Translations under genes and position numbers: made by a program
Notes under the pieces: model-generated
What the model was told of the DNA's origin: nothing
Database searches by the model: none
What the model saw: the letters and a program-made list of their open reading frames with translations, nothing else
Part shown: one piece after another, positions 9,174-20,900 of the stretch
Numbering within the stretch: the stretch's first letter is position 1
Layout of the letters: each line of letters starts with the position of its first letter
Assembly (NCBI RefSeq): GCF_000799075.1
Contig: NZ_JTLI01000053.1
Span: 10,526-49,867 of the forward strand
Length of the DNA stretch: 39,342 nt
Source of the DNA: Cetobacterium sp. ZOR0034
Lineage (GTDB): Bacteria; Fusobacteriota; Fusobacteriia; Fusobacteriales; Fusobacteriaceae
Reading direction: 5' to 3'

Positions 9174-9206
9174 AAATAGAGTGAACGATTGTTCACTCTA
9201 TTTTAC
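9174..9206 (+). terminator. Inter-gene hairpin, partial terminator or processing site
   Basis: A perfect 10-bp stem (TAGAGTGAAC 9177-9186 with GTTCACTCTA 9191-9200) with GATT loop, extendable by A-T pairs, followed only by TTTTAC. The short T run suggests partial termination, so chitinase mRNA could exceed that of the downstream modular proteins. Confidence 0.6.
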
Positions 9207-9233
9207 TATAAAAATAAAGACAACGGAGGGAGT

Positions 9234-11978
9234 ATGTATCAAGAGTTAATATATAAATTTGACTTTTCTAGATTTAAAGTAGCGAAAGAGATTGAATTCC
9301 AAACAGATGGAAGAGTTGTAAATGCTACATTAAAAACAGAAGACTCTTTTGGAAATACAATAGTAAATGAACTAAAAAATATAGAGATATTAGATGGAAA
9401 AAATATTTTAAAATTTGATTTGTTCTATGGAGATAGTTGTGAATTGACAATCTTTGGAGAAGAGATATCTTACGAGAATATAGATGATATAAAAGTTAGA
9501 GAGATAGATCAATTACCATTTGTAGCAGGAGCAGATGCACCTAATGAACATATGTTAGAAAGAGCTATGGATAAAACTAAAATGATTGCTACAAGTAATT
9601 GTTCTTCAGTAGGAGATAATACTTGTGATAAAGCGTTAGATGGAAATTTAAACACATATTTTTTAAGTCAAAGTTATTCGGAATCTCAGAGTGGTGATTT
9701 TGTAGTTGATTTAGGAGAAACCTCTTTAATCAACGAGATAGAATTTACAACAAATAGTGATAATGATGGAAAGATAAAATCATACACTATTCTCTACAAA
9801 AGTTTTTCGGCAGACTCTTGGAAAGAGATTCATTCTTCTATAAATGATGAAGTTTTGAAGAAAAGTGTGACTTTTAATACTATTTTAGCAAAAGAGCTTT
9901 GCATAAGAGTTAAAGAAAGTGGAGCCAATAGTATATATATATCAGAAATTGGAGTATATAAATATTCTTCGCTAAAAGATGAAATTTATGGATTGTTTAC
10001 AGACGAGGATAGAGATGAATTAGCTTCAGATGTAACTCAAGAGATGATAGTAGACTTACAAGAGAGAGTTATTTATACTGAAGATTATATGAGACTATTA
10101 GAACTTGCGAGTGATCTATATATAGAAAAATATTCATTATCACCAAAGATAATACAAATACCTTTAAAAGATGAAGCAGTGGTTAAGAGAGTTAGTTTCA
10201 AAGCCTCGCGAGATATGATAAAAAGTACTTTGAAATACACAGATTCTTTAGGTGTAAAGAGAGTAAAAAGATTATATTGGTACATTGAAAACAAGATAGA
10301 TGGTGTTATAACTATTGGAGTTGAAGAGTTTGCAGGTAAATTAAGAGTTCATACAGATGATATTGAACTTTTAGTTTATGGAACAACTGATGCTGAGCTT
10401 GTAAGTTTTGAAACGTTTCCAATAGAAAGCTTCTCTTTAAAAGAGGAGATGGATAATAAGATAGATTTAAGCACATCATTCTTCTCGGAAAAATATCCAG
10501 ATGATACTTTAATTATGAAGAAAGAGTATTTGATAGATGAGATTAGACTTTTAACAGATGAAGAGGTAAAAGTATTTATAAAAGATATAGGAAGAAGTAC
10601 TCGTTTATCTTGGGACGAGGTAGCAGAAGTACAAGAATATATTGAGATTGGAAAAATAGAAAATAACTCTTTAAAGCTTCCAAATAGATATTTTACAACA
10701 GAGATAAAATTAAAAAGTGAGTCTGGAAAAAGTTATATAAATGGTATTGAAGTTTATCAATACAATAGTATCGGAGAAGAGGTTGAAGGTTTATTTAAGG
10801 ATTCAACTTACAAAGAACTAAAAGAAACTGTTACTTTTGAACAGATTTTAGATGTTGAGTCTAGAGTAAAAGTAGATGGGAAATATATAGATAAAGTAAA
10901 ACTTGCAAAAAGTCTATTTATTCAAAATAGTTTTACAGAGGAGATAAAATTTGAATTTTCTTCAGAAAGAGTATTTAATCAGATAAAATTTGTAACTTTA
11001 GAGCAGCCGTATAGAGTAGATTTAGTATATGAGAATCCAACTGGTGATATTCTAAGAAAGAATTGTGATTTTACAATAGATGATGAAGAGGTAACGGTAA
11101 GTTTCCCGAAGATTCACGCAGTAAATGCGAAGATGCAAGTTTCAGGATTAGAAAGGCTTTATAAACCAAAAGCAAATTCGTTTAGTATGAGCTCTTATGT
11201 TGTTGAAAATGATTCGAATGAAGAGTTTAAAGTTTTAGAAAATATATCTGAAGTTGAAGTAAAACAAAATGGTAGTTATACAGATTATTTTATCTCTTTA
11301 AATAAAGAGGAGCTAATTTATAAATTTAAATCTTTGACGAGAGCTAATATTTTTGTAAAAGATTTGTTATCTGGAAATTATATAGAGTTTAAAGAGGATG
11401 ATGGTATTTTAAAATCAAAAGCCGGATACTTAATAAAAGACTTTATCTATAGAGTATATAATAACTTAGCAAAAGAGAGTGTGTTAGAAACTCTTAAGGC
11501 TTATAAAAAAAGTAAGGTAAAGATAGCAATAGATAATCTATTCCTAGATTCAACATGTACTAAACTCTCTGATTTTGTAACACTAGATTATATTTTAGAT
11601 TTAGAAAAAATGATTGTTTCTTCGAATGAATATAGATTAAAAATTAATATCGCTAAAAGTTTATTTATAAATGATACAACATATTTAGAAGAGATAGTAG
11701 AAACAAATCCAAATATGGCAATCTCAAAGTTAATACTAAACTTTACAGAAAACGTTGAAAATATTTTTGAGTATCAACTATATACTAAAAATGTCTTTGG
11801 AGAAGAGATTGAAATAATTGATTATACAATAGAAAATTTTGATGATATGAAAGAGATACATTTAAGTTTTGATGAGATATTTGCTCAATCATTAAAAGTG
11901 GTATTAAAAATATCAGAGGCTGAGATTTGGAAATTTGCTGTGGCATACGAGGAATATAAAGAGCTAAATACAAAATAG
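9234..11978 (+). CDS. Modular F5/8 type C domain protein without catalytic domain
   Basis: 914-aa protein homologous to the two that follow but lacking a peptidase domain. Starts at ATG 9234 with CGGAGGGAG. It contains an N-terminal beta module (1-110), one clear F5/8 type C (discoidin/CBM32-like) domain (about 115-245, NCSSVGDNTCDKALDGN and a final ELCIRVKESG strand), then a ~50-residue helical segment opening with GLFTDEDRDEL. This pattern decays: a second beta module, a poorly conserved discoidin-like region and further helical segments opening GLFKDSTYKEL and NLFLDSTCTKL. The C-terminal part is another beta module. No signal peptide, cell-wall anchor or transmembrane helix is seen. A role in carbohydrate or mucin binding is inferred from the discoidin domain and neighbours; it may be an adhesin-like partner of the M60 peptidase. 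Confidence 0.8.
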   Translation: MYQELIYKFDFSRFKVAKEIEFQTDGRVVNATLKTEDSFGNTIVNELKNIEILDGKNILKFDLFYGDSCELTIFGEEISYENIDDIKVREIDQLPFVAGADAPNEHMLERAMDKTKMIATSNCSSVGDNTCDKALDGNLNTYFLSQSYSESQSGDFVVDLGETSLINEIEFTTNSDNDGKIKSYTILYKSFSADSWKEIHSSINDEVLKKSVTFNTILAKELCIRVKESGANSIYISEIGVYKYSSLKDEIYGLFTDEDRDELASDVTQEMIVDLQERVIYTEDYMRLLELASDLYIEKYSLSPKIIQIPLKDEAVVKRVSFKASRDMIKSTLKYTDSLGVKRVKRLYWYIENKIDGVITIGVEEFAGKLRVHTDDIELLVYGTTDAELVSFETFPIESFSLKEEMDNKIDLSTSFFSEKYPDDTLIMKKEYLIDEIRLLTDEEVKVFIKDIGRSTRLSWDEVAEVQEYIEIGKIENNSLKLPNRYFTTEIKLKSESGKSYINGIEVYQYNSIGEEVEGLFKDSTYKELKETVTFEQILDVESRVKVDGKYIDKVKLAKSLFIQNSFTEEIKFEFSSERVFNQIKFVTLEQPYRVDLVYENPTGDILRKNCDFTIDDEEVTVSFPKIHAVNAKMQVSGLERLYKPKANSFSMSSYVVENDSNEEFKVLENISEVEVKQNGSYTDYFISLNKEELIYKFKSLTRANIFVKDLLSGNYIEFKEDDGILKSKAGYLIKDFIYRVYNNLAKESVLETLKAYKKSKVKIAIDNLFLDSTCTKLSDFVTLDYILDLEKMIVSSNEYRLKINIAKSLFINDTTYLEEIVETNPNMAISKLILNFTENVENIFEYQLYTKNVFGEEIEIIDYTIENFDDMKEIHLSFDEIFAQSLKVVLKISEAEIWKFAVAYEEYKELNTK

Positions 11979-11990
11979 AAGGGAGCAGAG

Positions 11991-14918
11991 ATGAGAGCTA
12001 ATATAAAAAATGAAGATATATGTTTAGTTTTTTCGATAGAAACAAATATAAAGAATGTAATAAATAAAATTGAATTAGTTACATCAAAGAATATAACTGA
12101 GGCTGAGATATTTTATGAAGACAACTATGGTCATTTAAAGCAAAGTAAACTATTGGAAGTAGAGAATAAAAATGGTTCATTGGAATTAACTTTTGAATAT
12201 TTTTATGCCAAGGAGTTTGAATTGGTTATTTATGATAATCTTTTAGAGGAAGAGATTGAGAATATCAATATTCTTCCTTTGAATCAGAAAGATTTTTATG
12301 AAGATGAAGATGTTGATGTAAGATTAGATAAAACTATAATGATTGCGACATCTCATTGCGGTCAGCATGCAAGTAACTCTCCTGATCGTGCTATAGATGA
12401 TAGATTGGATACACACTTTCACAGTGCTGGATATAGTGGGAGTTATGGAGATTTTACAGTTGAGTTAGGAAAAGAATACTTGATAGATAGAGTTCACCTG
12501 ATTACAAGATCAGATAGTAATGGTACTGGAAATGGAAGAATAAGGGCGTATGAAGTATTATATAAGACTACAGCTAATGAGGAGTGGCAAAAAGTATTTG
12601 AGCAGTTGACAGAAGAAGTTGGAGATGATAGATACGCATTCTTTAAACCTGTTTTAGCTTCTGAGATTTGTATAAGAGTAACAAATGGTAAAAATAAATA
12701 TGTTATGATTCACGAGATGGATATGTTTAAACATAATCTAATTGAAGAAAGAATAGGAAATCTATTTACAGACGAACTAGAAACAGAGACAAAAGATGAA
12801 GTGACATTAGCTGATGTTGAAAATATTGAAAAAGATTTAAAAACTCAGACATATTTAGAGAGAATATCTAATGCAAAAAAACTTCTGTTAAAGAGAGCGT
12901 TAAAGAAGGAGTTTGAAGTTCCTCTAACAGAAAAAAGAACATTAGATAAAATTTATTTCACAACTTCTGAAACAGTTTTAGAAGCTGATATAAGATATGT
13001 AGATTCAAATGGAGTTTCAAGATTAATAAAATCTGAATTGATAAAAGATGGGGAAAATTATACGCTGAACATAGAGAAAATAGTAAGTTCAGAGATAACT
13101 ATTGTTTTGTATGGTGTTGAAAATATAGGTGATATTGCAACAAACAAATATATACCTAAAAGTACAATAACAGCTAAATCTAATGTTTCAACTTGGAGTA
13201 GTTGTACGCCGGACAAGATGTTAGACGACGATGAATCAACATACTTCCATTCAAATCAATACAGTACAAGCATAGGGTATGGGGATGTATATCTATCTTT
13301 ATCATCACCAGAGATAATTTCAAAATTAGAGTTCAAGACAGCTCATCCAAGCGGAAGTAACGGAGAGATTCATCAGTATGAGATTCTTTATAAAGAAGCT
13401 ACAGAAGCACCTGTTTGGAAAAGTGTGTATATGTCAGAGGTAAATAATTCAGAAGGTTGGAGATTAGCAGAGTTTCCAGAGGTTTATGCTTCAGATATCT
13501 GCATAAGAGTACATCAAAGTTACGGGAATTGGATACTAATAAATGAAGTTGAGATATGTTCAAATAAATCTGAACTTGAAAAACTGTTTTTAGAAATTTA
13601 TACAGATATAAGCTGTAGCAGTGTTAAAGATGGGGTAAAATTAAGAGATATAAATAGATTGATAGAGTCTTATCCAGATAGTATTTTAGGAATGAAAGCT
13701 AAAATGCTTTGGCTGACAGATAATAACTTGAATATTTTCGATTTTAAAATTGATGTAATAGATAAAGATTATACAAATTTTGAGGAGTTTTTAAGAGTTG
13801 AAAAAAGTTTAGATTTAATCTCAACATCATATAAGGTTGGAAAGCAAACTGACTATCTAATTGAAAGTAATAGAGATGTAAGGTTGTGTATAATTTCAGC
13901 TGAGCAAGAGAATCCGCTTCAAAATATAATTCAAATAAAAGCTGGAAAGAATTTTATATATTCTAAAAATATGTCTGGAGATATTTTTGTTTTAAGGGAT
14001 GAATATAGTGAGTTGGGATTATCTTTATACAATGTTGAAAAATCTGATACTCATTATAAGACAGGGGATTATAATGTAACTGATCTTTTCAAGAGAAAGA
14101 GATTAGATGAAGTTGTTACTATTGAAGGAAAGAATTTTATAATTAGAGGAAATATCAATTGGATATTGAGTAATTTAGATGAACATCAATTTGTTGATGC
14201 GATGGCTAATTTAGATCATACAATTGATTATATAACACTTTTAATAGATAAGAATCAATTATATACAACAGATTATAGAGTAACTAATTTAAAAAGATTA
14301 TTCTGGCAGAACCTTTCTGGAGAAGTTGATTTGAAGTCGACGACAGAAGGGGTGTATATTGAATTTAATAGAGATTTAGGGTTCCTATTCCAAGACAATA
14401 TAGAAAACTTGGTAAAAGAGGAACTTAGTGAAGTTATTTCTAGTAGCCATCTATCTAAAGAGATATATACACCAGCAGTTTATAGTTTTGTAAAAACTAT
14501 TCTTAAAAAGGTTATGATTTTAAAAAATCAAGAGATAATAGATATCCCTTCAACACCTTTAGAGAATTTAGCTACAAAATTATTATTATTTGCAAATAAC
14601 GATAGAATAGTAACATATATATATAAGAATTTACAGAGACAGGAGATAGGGCAAAGCGGTTCAAAGGTTATGAGTTTAATCTGTCTATGGATAACGGAAT
14701 TCTTAGAGAGGGATATCTCAAAATATTTTATATCTTTAGGGTTAGATATTGAAGAAGAGGTATTGAGAGAGTGTAATACATATATTCAACCGATGGTAGA
14801 TATAAATGAGATTACATTTGAAAATTACAAAGAATTGATTGAAGAGGAGTTGCAAAAATTTAATCAAAGCTATAATAGCTTAGTAAATAGAAATGGTGGT
14901 GATACAGTTGCAAAGTAA
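11991..14918 (+). CDS. F5/8 type C protein with inactive M60-like C-terminal domain
   Basis: 975-aa homologue of the downstream M60 peptidase. Order: N-terminal beta module (1-112), F5/8 type C domain (about 115-250, SHCGQHASNSPDRAIDD), helical linker opening NLFTDELETE, second beta module, second F5/8 type C domain (about 392-525, TPDKMLDDDESTYFHSN), helical segment, then a C-terminal ~350 residues that align by eye with the peptidase domain of the next gene. The shared landmarks are VTIEGKNFIIRGNINW against AYVEGKTYIGAISFDW, and ISKYFISLGLDIEEE against VSSYYLKYGFELTEE. At the zinc site HELGH is replaced by EELSE (810-814), so both metal-binding His are lost and the domain should be catalytically dead. 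Start ATG follows AAGGGAG. No signal peptide. It overlaps the next ORF. Confidence 0.85.
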   Translation: MRANIKNEDICLVFSIETNIKNVINKIELVTSKNITEAEIFYEDNYGHLKQSKLLEVENKNGSLELTFEYFYAKEFELVIYDNLLEEEIENINILPLNQKDFYEDEDVDVRLDKTIMIATSHCGQHASNSPDRAIDDRLDTHFHSAGYSGSYGDFTVELGKEYLIDRVHLITRSDSNGTGNGRIRAYEVLYKTTANEEWQKVFEQLTEEVGDDRYAFFKPVLASEICIRVTNGKNKYVMIHEMDMFKHNLIEERIGNLFTDELETETKDEVTLADVENIEKDLKTQTYLERISNAKKLLLKRALKKEFEVPLTEKRTLDKIYFTTSETVLEADIRYVDSNGVSRLIKSELIKDGENYTLNIEKIVSSEITIVLYGVENIGDIATNKYIPKSTITAKSNVSTWSSCTPDKMLDDDESTYFHSNQYSTSIGYGDVYLSLSSPEIISKLEFKTAHPSGSNGEIHQYEILYKEATEAPVWKSVYMSEVNNSEGWRLAEFPEVYASDICIRVHQSYGNWILINEVEICSNKSELEKLFLEIYTDISCSSVKDGVKLRDINRLIESYPDSILGMKAKMLWLTDNNLNIFDFKIDVIDKDYTNFEEFLRVEKSLDLISTSYKVGKQTDYLIESNRDVRLCIISAEQENPLQNIIQIKAGKNFIYSKNMSGDIFVLRDEYSELGLSLYNVEKSDTHYKTGDYNVTDLFKRKRLDEVVTIEGKNFIIRGNINWILSNLDEHQFVDAMANLDHTIDYITLLIDKNQLYTTDYRVTNLKRLFWQNLSGEVDLKSTTEGVYIEFNRDLGFLFQDNIENLVKEELSEVISSSHLSKEIYTPAVYSFVKTILKKVMILKNQEIIDIPSTPLENLATKLLLFANNDRIVTYIYKNLQRQEIGQSGSKVMSLICLWITEFLERDISKYFISLGLDIEEEVLRECNTYIQPMVDINEITFENYKELIEEELQKFNQSYNSLVNRNGGDTVAK

Positions 14919-17900
14919 TTTAAGAGATACAAACAGTTTAGTATTTACTATAGAAACAAATATAAAAAATGTAATGAATACTTTGGAAATTACAACATCT
15001 AGGGATATTCAGAATGCTCAAGTGAGATATAGGGATGAGTATGGATATGAAAAGATATCTGAAATTTTAAATGTTGAAAGAGTTGAAGAAAAATTATTAC
15101 TATCATTTGATTATTTCTATACTGATAAGTTTGATTTGATAATTCATGATAATATAACACAGGAAGATATACAGAACATAAAGATTACTCAACTAAATCA
15201 AAATGAATTTTATGAAGACAAAGATATAGATGTAAGATTAGATAAGACGGTAATGACAGCTATATCACACTGTGGTCAATACTCAAGTGATGCTCCAAGT
15301 CGTGCGATTGATGGTGATGAATCAACAACATTCCACAGTGCTACATATACAAATTATGAGCCTGGAACACATGGAGATTTTGTATTAGAGTTGGGAGGAA
15401 CATACCTTTTAGATAGATTACAATTTAGAACAAGATCATCAGGTAATGGAAGAATAAAAGCTTATCAAATTTTATATAAGACAAGCAAAACAGAGGAGTG
15501 GAAAAAGGTTTTTGAACAGCTAACAGAGGAATCAGGAGTAGAAAGAGAAGCTGTATTCAAACCGATCTTAGCTTCAGAAATTTGTATAAGAGTAACAAAT
15601 GGTCATAATAACTTTATGGTTATAGCTGAGTTAGATGCTTTTAAATATAATTTCTTAGAGAAAAGAATAGGAAATCTTTTTACTGATGAGACAGAAACAA
15701 GTATAAGAGTAGGAGTTACTTTAGAAGAGATTGAGAATTTAGAATCAGAAGTTGTAACTGTATCTTATAAAGAGAGAGTTGCAAAGGCAAAGGAGTTATA
15801 TATACTTGGATTGCCTCAAAACTATTTCTCTATTCCTTTAGCTGGAGATCAAATTTTTGATAAAGTTCAATTTACAACACTTGAAAGAGTTTTTAAAATT
15901 GATTTGAGATATATAGATAGTTATGGAACAGAAATAATGATTGAGAGTGAATATGAACAGTTGGGAACTCTTTACACTTTAAATCTAAAAAAATTAATGA
16001 CATCAAATGCGTCACTAGTTGTATATGGTGTATCTAAGGTAGAAAATATCAGTACAAATAGTTATAATAAGTCAGAATTTTATATAGATGAAGATGTTGA
16101 TTTAAGAATACCTTATGAGAAGATAGCGGGATCAACAACTCATCCAAATAACTCTTATCCAATAAGCAATATGTTTGATGGCAACTGGAATTCACAGTTC
16201 CATTGTAGTCAATACACAGGATATTGTGATGTGTATTTTAAGCTAGATAAAGAGTATCTAATTGATAGACTAAGATTGGTAAGTTTTAGAAGTAATACGT
16301 CAGGACTAATAAATAAGTTTAAGGTATTATTGAAAGAGATGAACAAGGAAAATGATTGGGCAGAATTAGGTGAATATACAGTAGGCTCATACGCTAACGA
16401 GTGGTTAGAAGTAAAAAATGAAACACCATATTTGACAGATGAAGTTTGTTTAAGAATTGAGGATTCTGTTAATGGTTGGGCTCTTGTAAGTGAATTAGAA
16501 CTATTTATTCACAGTAATTTAGAGAAAGCTATAGATAATTTATTCACGGATAAAAGTTTTGAAAGTTTAAGAGAGGGAGTAACTTATGAAGAGATTTCGG
16601 CTTTAGAGGCTAAAAATTTAGTTACTTCAGAATTTATAGAGAGAGTAGGGAAAGCAAGAGAGTTATATATTCAAAGCTTACCACAGAATTATTATGCAAT
16701 ACCGTTAGAAAAAGAGAGAGTTTTTGATAAAATTCAATTTTTAACAACTGAAAGAGTTTTAAGAGCACATTTAAAGTATATTGATACTTATGGAATAGAA
16801 AGATTAATAGAAACAGATTTCAGATCTTTAGGAAATATATATACAATAGAGATAAATAAGATAATGACTTCGAATGCTTCTTTAATACTATATGGAGTAT
16901 CAGATGCAGGAAACATATCTGTTAATAATTATGCTATATCGGATTTTTATATAAATGAAGATGTTGATTTAAGAATATCTTATGAGAAGATAACAGGGTC
17001 AACAACTCATCCAAATAACTCTTATCCAATAAGTAATATGTTTGATGGCAATTGGAATTCACAGTTCCATTGTAGTCAATATACTGGGTATTGTGATGTT
17101 TACTTTAAGCTAGATAAAGAGTATCTAATTGATAGACTTAGATTGGTAAGTTTTAGAAGTAACACATCGGGACTTATAAATAAGTTTAGAGTTCTAGCAA
17201 AAGAGATGAATATAGAAAATACTTGGGTAGATTTAGGAGAATATACAGTAGGGTCATATGCAAACGAATGGTTAGAAGTGAAAAATGAAAAACCATATTT
17301 AACAGATGAGGTTTGTTTAAGAATTGAAGACTCTGTTAATGGTTGGGCTCTTGTAAGTGAGTTAGAACTATTTATTCATAGTAATTTAGAAAAAGAGATA
17401 AAAGAGCTATTCTCGGATAAAGATTGTGAGATATTAAAAGATGGAGTAACTTATGATGAAATTTTATCTTTAGAGTCTAAGGTTCAAACGACTGAAGAGT
17501 TTAAAGTTCTTATTTCTAGAGCGAAAGATTTATATTTAGAGAAAAAACCTGATTTAAACTTCATATTAGAAACAGATAGAAAAAATGTTATGAATCAAAT
17601 AAAAGTAACTACTTCTGGAAAAATATATAGAAGTGAAGTTACATATATAGATGAGCATGGATTTGAAATTAAGTTAGATGCTTTAGAAATAGAGGATAGA
17701 GGACCAGAAACAATATTAACATTTGACCTTTTCTATTGTGATAGATTTAATCTTATGTTAGATGGAGATATAACAGAGGAGTTAATAGAGGGAATAAAAA
17801 TAACTCAACTTAACCAAAATAATTTCTATGAGCATAAAGATGTTGATGTAAGATTAAATAAAGCTGAGATGACGGCAATATCTCATTGTGGACAATATTC

Positions 17901-20900
17901 AGATAACGCTCCTTCTAATGCGATTGATGGAAATAATGACACCTCTTTCCACAGTTCGACTTATAGTGGAAATTATGGCGACTTTGTAGTGGAGTTAGGA
18001 AAAGAGTATGTTGTAGATAGAGTAAAATTTATAACTAGAGCTGATAATAATGGAAATGGAAACGGAAGAATCAGAGCATATGAAATATTATATAAAGCTC
18101 AAAAGGATAGTGAATGGAAAAAAGCCTTTGAACAGTTAACAGAGGAATCAGGAAATGATAGAGAGGCTGTATTTAAACCAGTTTTAGCATCAGAAATTTG
18201 TATTAGAGTTACAAATGGAAAAAATAAGTTTGTTGTTATAAATGAGTTGGATATATTTAAATATAACTATATAGAAGAGAGAATAGTAAATTTATTTACA
18301 GATGAAAGTGAAACAGTTTTAAAAGATATTACAACTTTAGAAGATATAGAAACTCTTCAATCTGAATTAATAACAGAGTCGTATATAGCTAGAGTTTCAA
18401 ATGCAAAAGAGCTATATATTTTAAGACTTCCACAAAATTATTTTGAGATTAAAATAGATGAACAGAAAATATTTGATAGAGTTCAATTTACGGCAAGTGA
18501 AAGAGTTTTAAGAGCTCATATAAAATATATAGATGTATTTGGAAATGAGAAACTTGTAGAAAGTAGTTTAGAATCTCTTGGAGAGATTTGTACTGTAAGC
18601 TTTAGAAAAATTATGACTAAAGAGGCTTCATTAATAGTTTATGGAGTTTCAAATATCGAAAATATTTTTACAAATAACTACGATATAGCAGACTTCTATA
18701 TAGATGAAGATATCGATTTGAGAATAGCTTCAGATAAAATAGAACTATCTGCGACAAATGTACATGCATCATATCCATTGAGTAATTTACTTGATGGAAA
18801 TAAAGATTCTCAATATCGTGCTTCAAACTATGAGGAGTATGAAGAGGTATATTTAAAATTAGATAAAGAATATTTAATAGATAGATTTAGACTGATAAGT
18901 TTTAGATCGCCTATTTCTGGTCTAGTAAAAACATTTAAATTGTTTGCAAAAGAGATGAATAGATCAGAGTGGATTGAACTAGGAGAAAATAGTGTAGAAA
19001 CTCATGAAAATGTGTGGAGAGAAGTAAAAGGGCAACCATATTTAACAGATGAAATCTGTGTAAGAGTTGTTGATTCAGAAGATAAGTGGACAATAATAAA
19101 TGAGATGGAGTTATTTATTCATAGTAATCTAGAAAAACAGATTGATGATTTATTCGAAGGAGATTCTTTTGAAGCTTTAAAATCAGATGTGACTTACCAA
19201 GAGATATTAGCTTTAGAGGAAAGAGTTTTAGTAACTCAAGAGTATAAAGAAAAAGTTGAATTGGCAAAAAAGTTATATCTAGATAAAAAGAATCCGATTC
19301 ATTATACTTTAACAGTTGATGAAGAGAGTGTTATGAATCAACTAAAGATAAAAACAACAGCCAATATATATGATGCTGAAGTTTCGTACTTAGATAGTTA
19401 TGGGAATAACAAGATTGCAAAGAAAATAGCTATAGATAAGAGAGATAGAGAAACAGTAATAAGTTTTGAATATTTCTATTGCAATAGCTTTAATCTTATG
19501 GTTCGTGGAGATATAGTTGAATCAGAGATAGAGGGAATATCAATAGTTCAAGTGGATCAAAAAGAGTTTTACGAAACTCTAGATGTAGATGTGAGGCTAT
19601 CAAAAGATAGTTTAAACGCAATTTCAAATTGTGGACAGTACTCAGATAAAACTCCAGCATTTATGATAGATGGAAGAACAGATACTAATTTCCACAGTGC
19701 TGATTATAGAAATTATGCTCCTGGAAATTATGGAGAGTTTATAATCGAATTAGATGAAGTGAAACTTGTGGATAGATTGATAATGACAACAAACTCATCT
19801 GGAAATGGAAGAATAAAAGCCTATGAGGTTCTTTATAGATCTAATAAAGCAGAGGACTGGAAGAAAGTATTCGAGCAGTTGACGGAAGAGTCTGGAACTA
19901 CTAGAGAGGCTTCGTTTAAACCAGTTTTAGCATCTGATATCTGTGTAAGAGTAACAAATGGTCATAATCATTTTGTAGTTGTATATGAATTAGATTTATT
20001 TAAGTACAATACAATTGAAGCAAGAATATCTAATCTATTCTTAGATGAAGCAGAAACAATCTTGAAACCAAAGGTAACATTAGAAGATATTGAATCTTTA
20101 GAAAGAGAATTAAAAACAACTTCGTATAGAGAAAGAGTAGGAAAAGCAAAACAGTTATATGTTGATAGACTTTCTGCTAAAGAGTTTGAAGTTGTTTTAA
20201 GTGAAGAGACGATTCTAAATAGAGTTAAGTTCAAGACATCTGATAGAATATCAAAGGCTAGATTAAAGTATATAGATAACTACTCTTCAGAGAAGATAAT
20301 AGATGTTAGTTGTACTTCAGTTGGTGAGGAATATATATTAGCTTTCGAGGCTATTGTGGCAAAAAATTTAAAAATCATGTTATATGGAGTAGAGGAGATT
20401 GATTCAATATCTTTAAATACATTGAATAAATTAGATTTCTGTATAGATGAGGATATAGATTTGAGAATGCCTGTAGAGAAGATAGAGGGATCAACAACTC
20501 ATCCAAATAACTCTTATCCAATAAGTAACATGTTTGATGGAAATATGAATTCACAATTCCATTGTACTCAGTATGGAGAGTATTGTGATGTCTACTTTAA
20601 ATTGGATAAGGATTATCTAATAGATAGATTAAGACTTAAAAGTTTTAGAGATAACGAATCTGGATTTATAAAAAAGTTTAGAGTTTTATTAAAAGATACT
20701 AATATTGAAAATAGCTGGACAGAGTTAGGAGAGTATATAGTTGAAACTCATGGAGATAAATGGTTAACGGTTGAAGGAAAACCTTATTTAACTAATGAAG
20801 TTTGTGTGAGAATAGAGGATTCAATAAACGGATGGGCTCTGATAAATGAACTAGAGCTGTTTATTCACAGTAATCTAGAAGCAAGCATAAATAGTTTATT

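Noticed and set aside
19968-20234. Minus-strand ORF inside the giant M60 gene
   Set aside because: The plus strand shows continuous F5/8 type C repeat coding here; the minus-strand ORF has no homology signal.
16114-20880. Repeated DNA as a CRISPR array or insertion sequences
   Set aside because: The repeats are hundreds of bases long, in frame and encode protein domains; no spacer structure or transposase is present.
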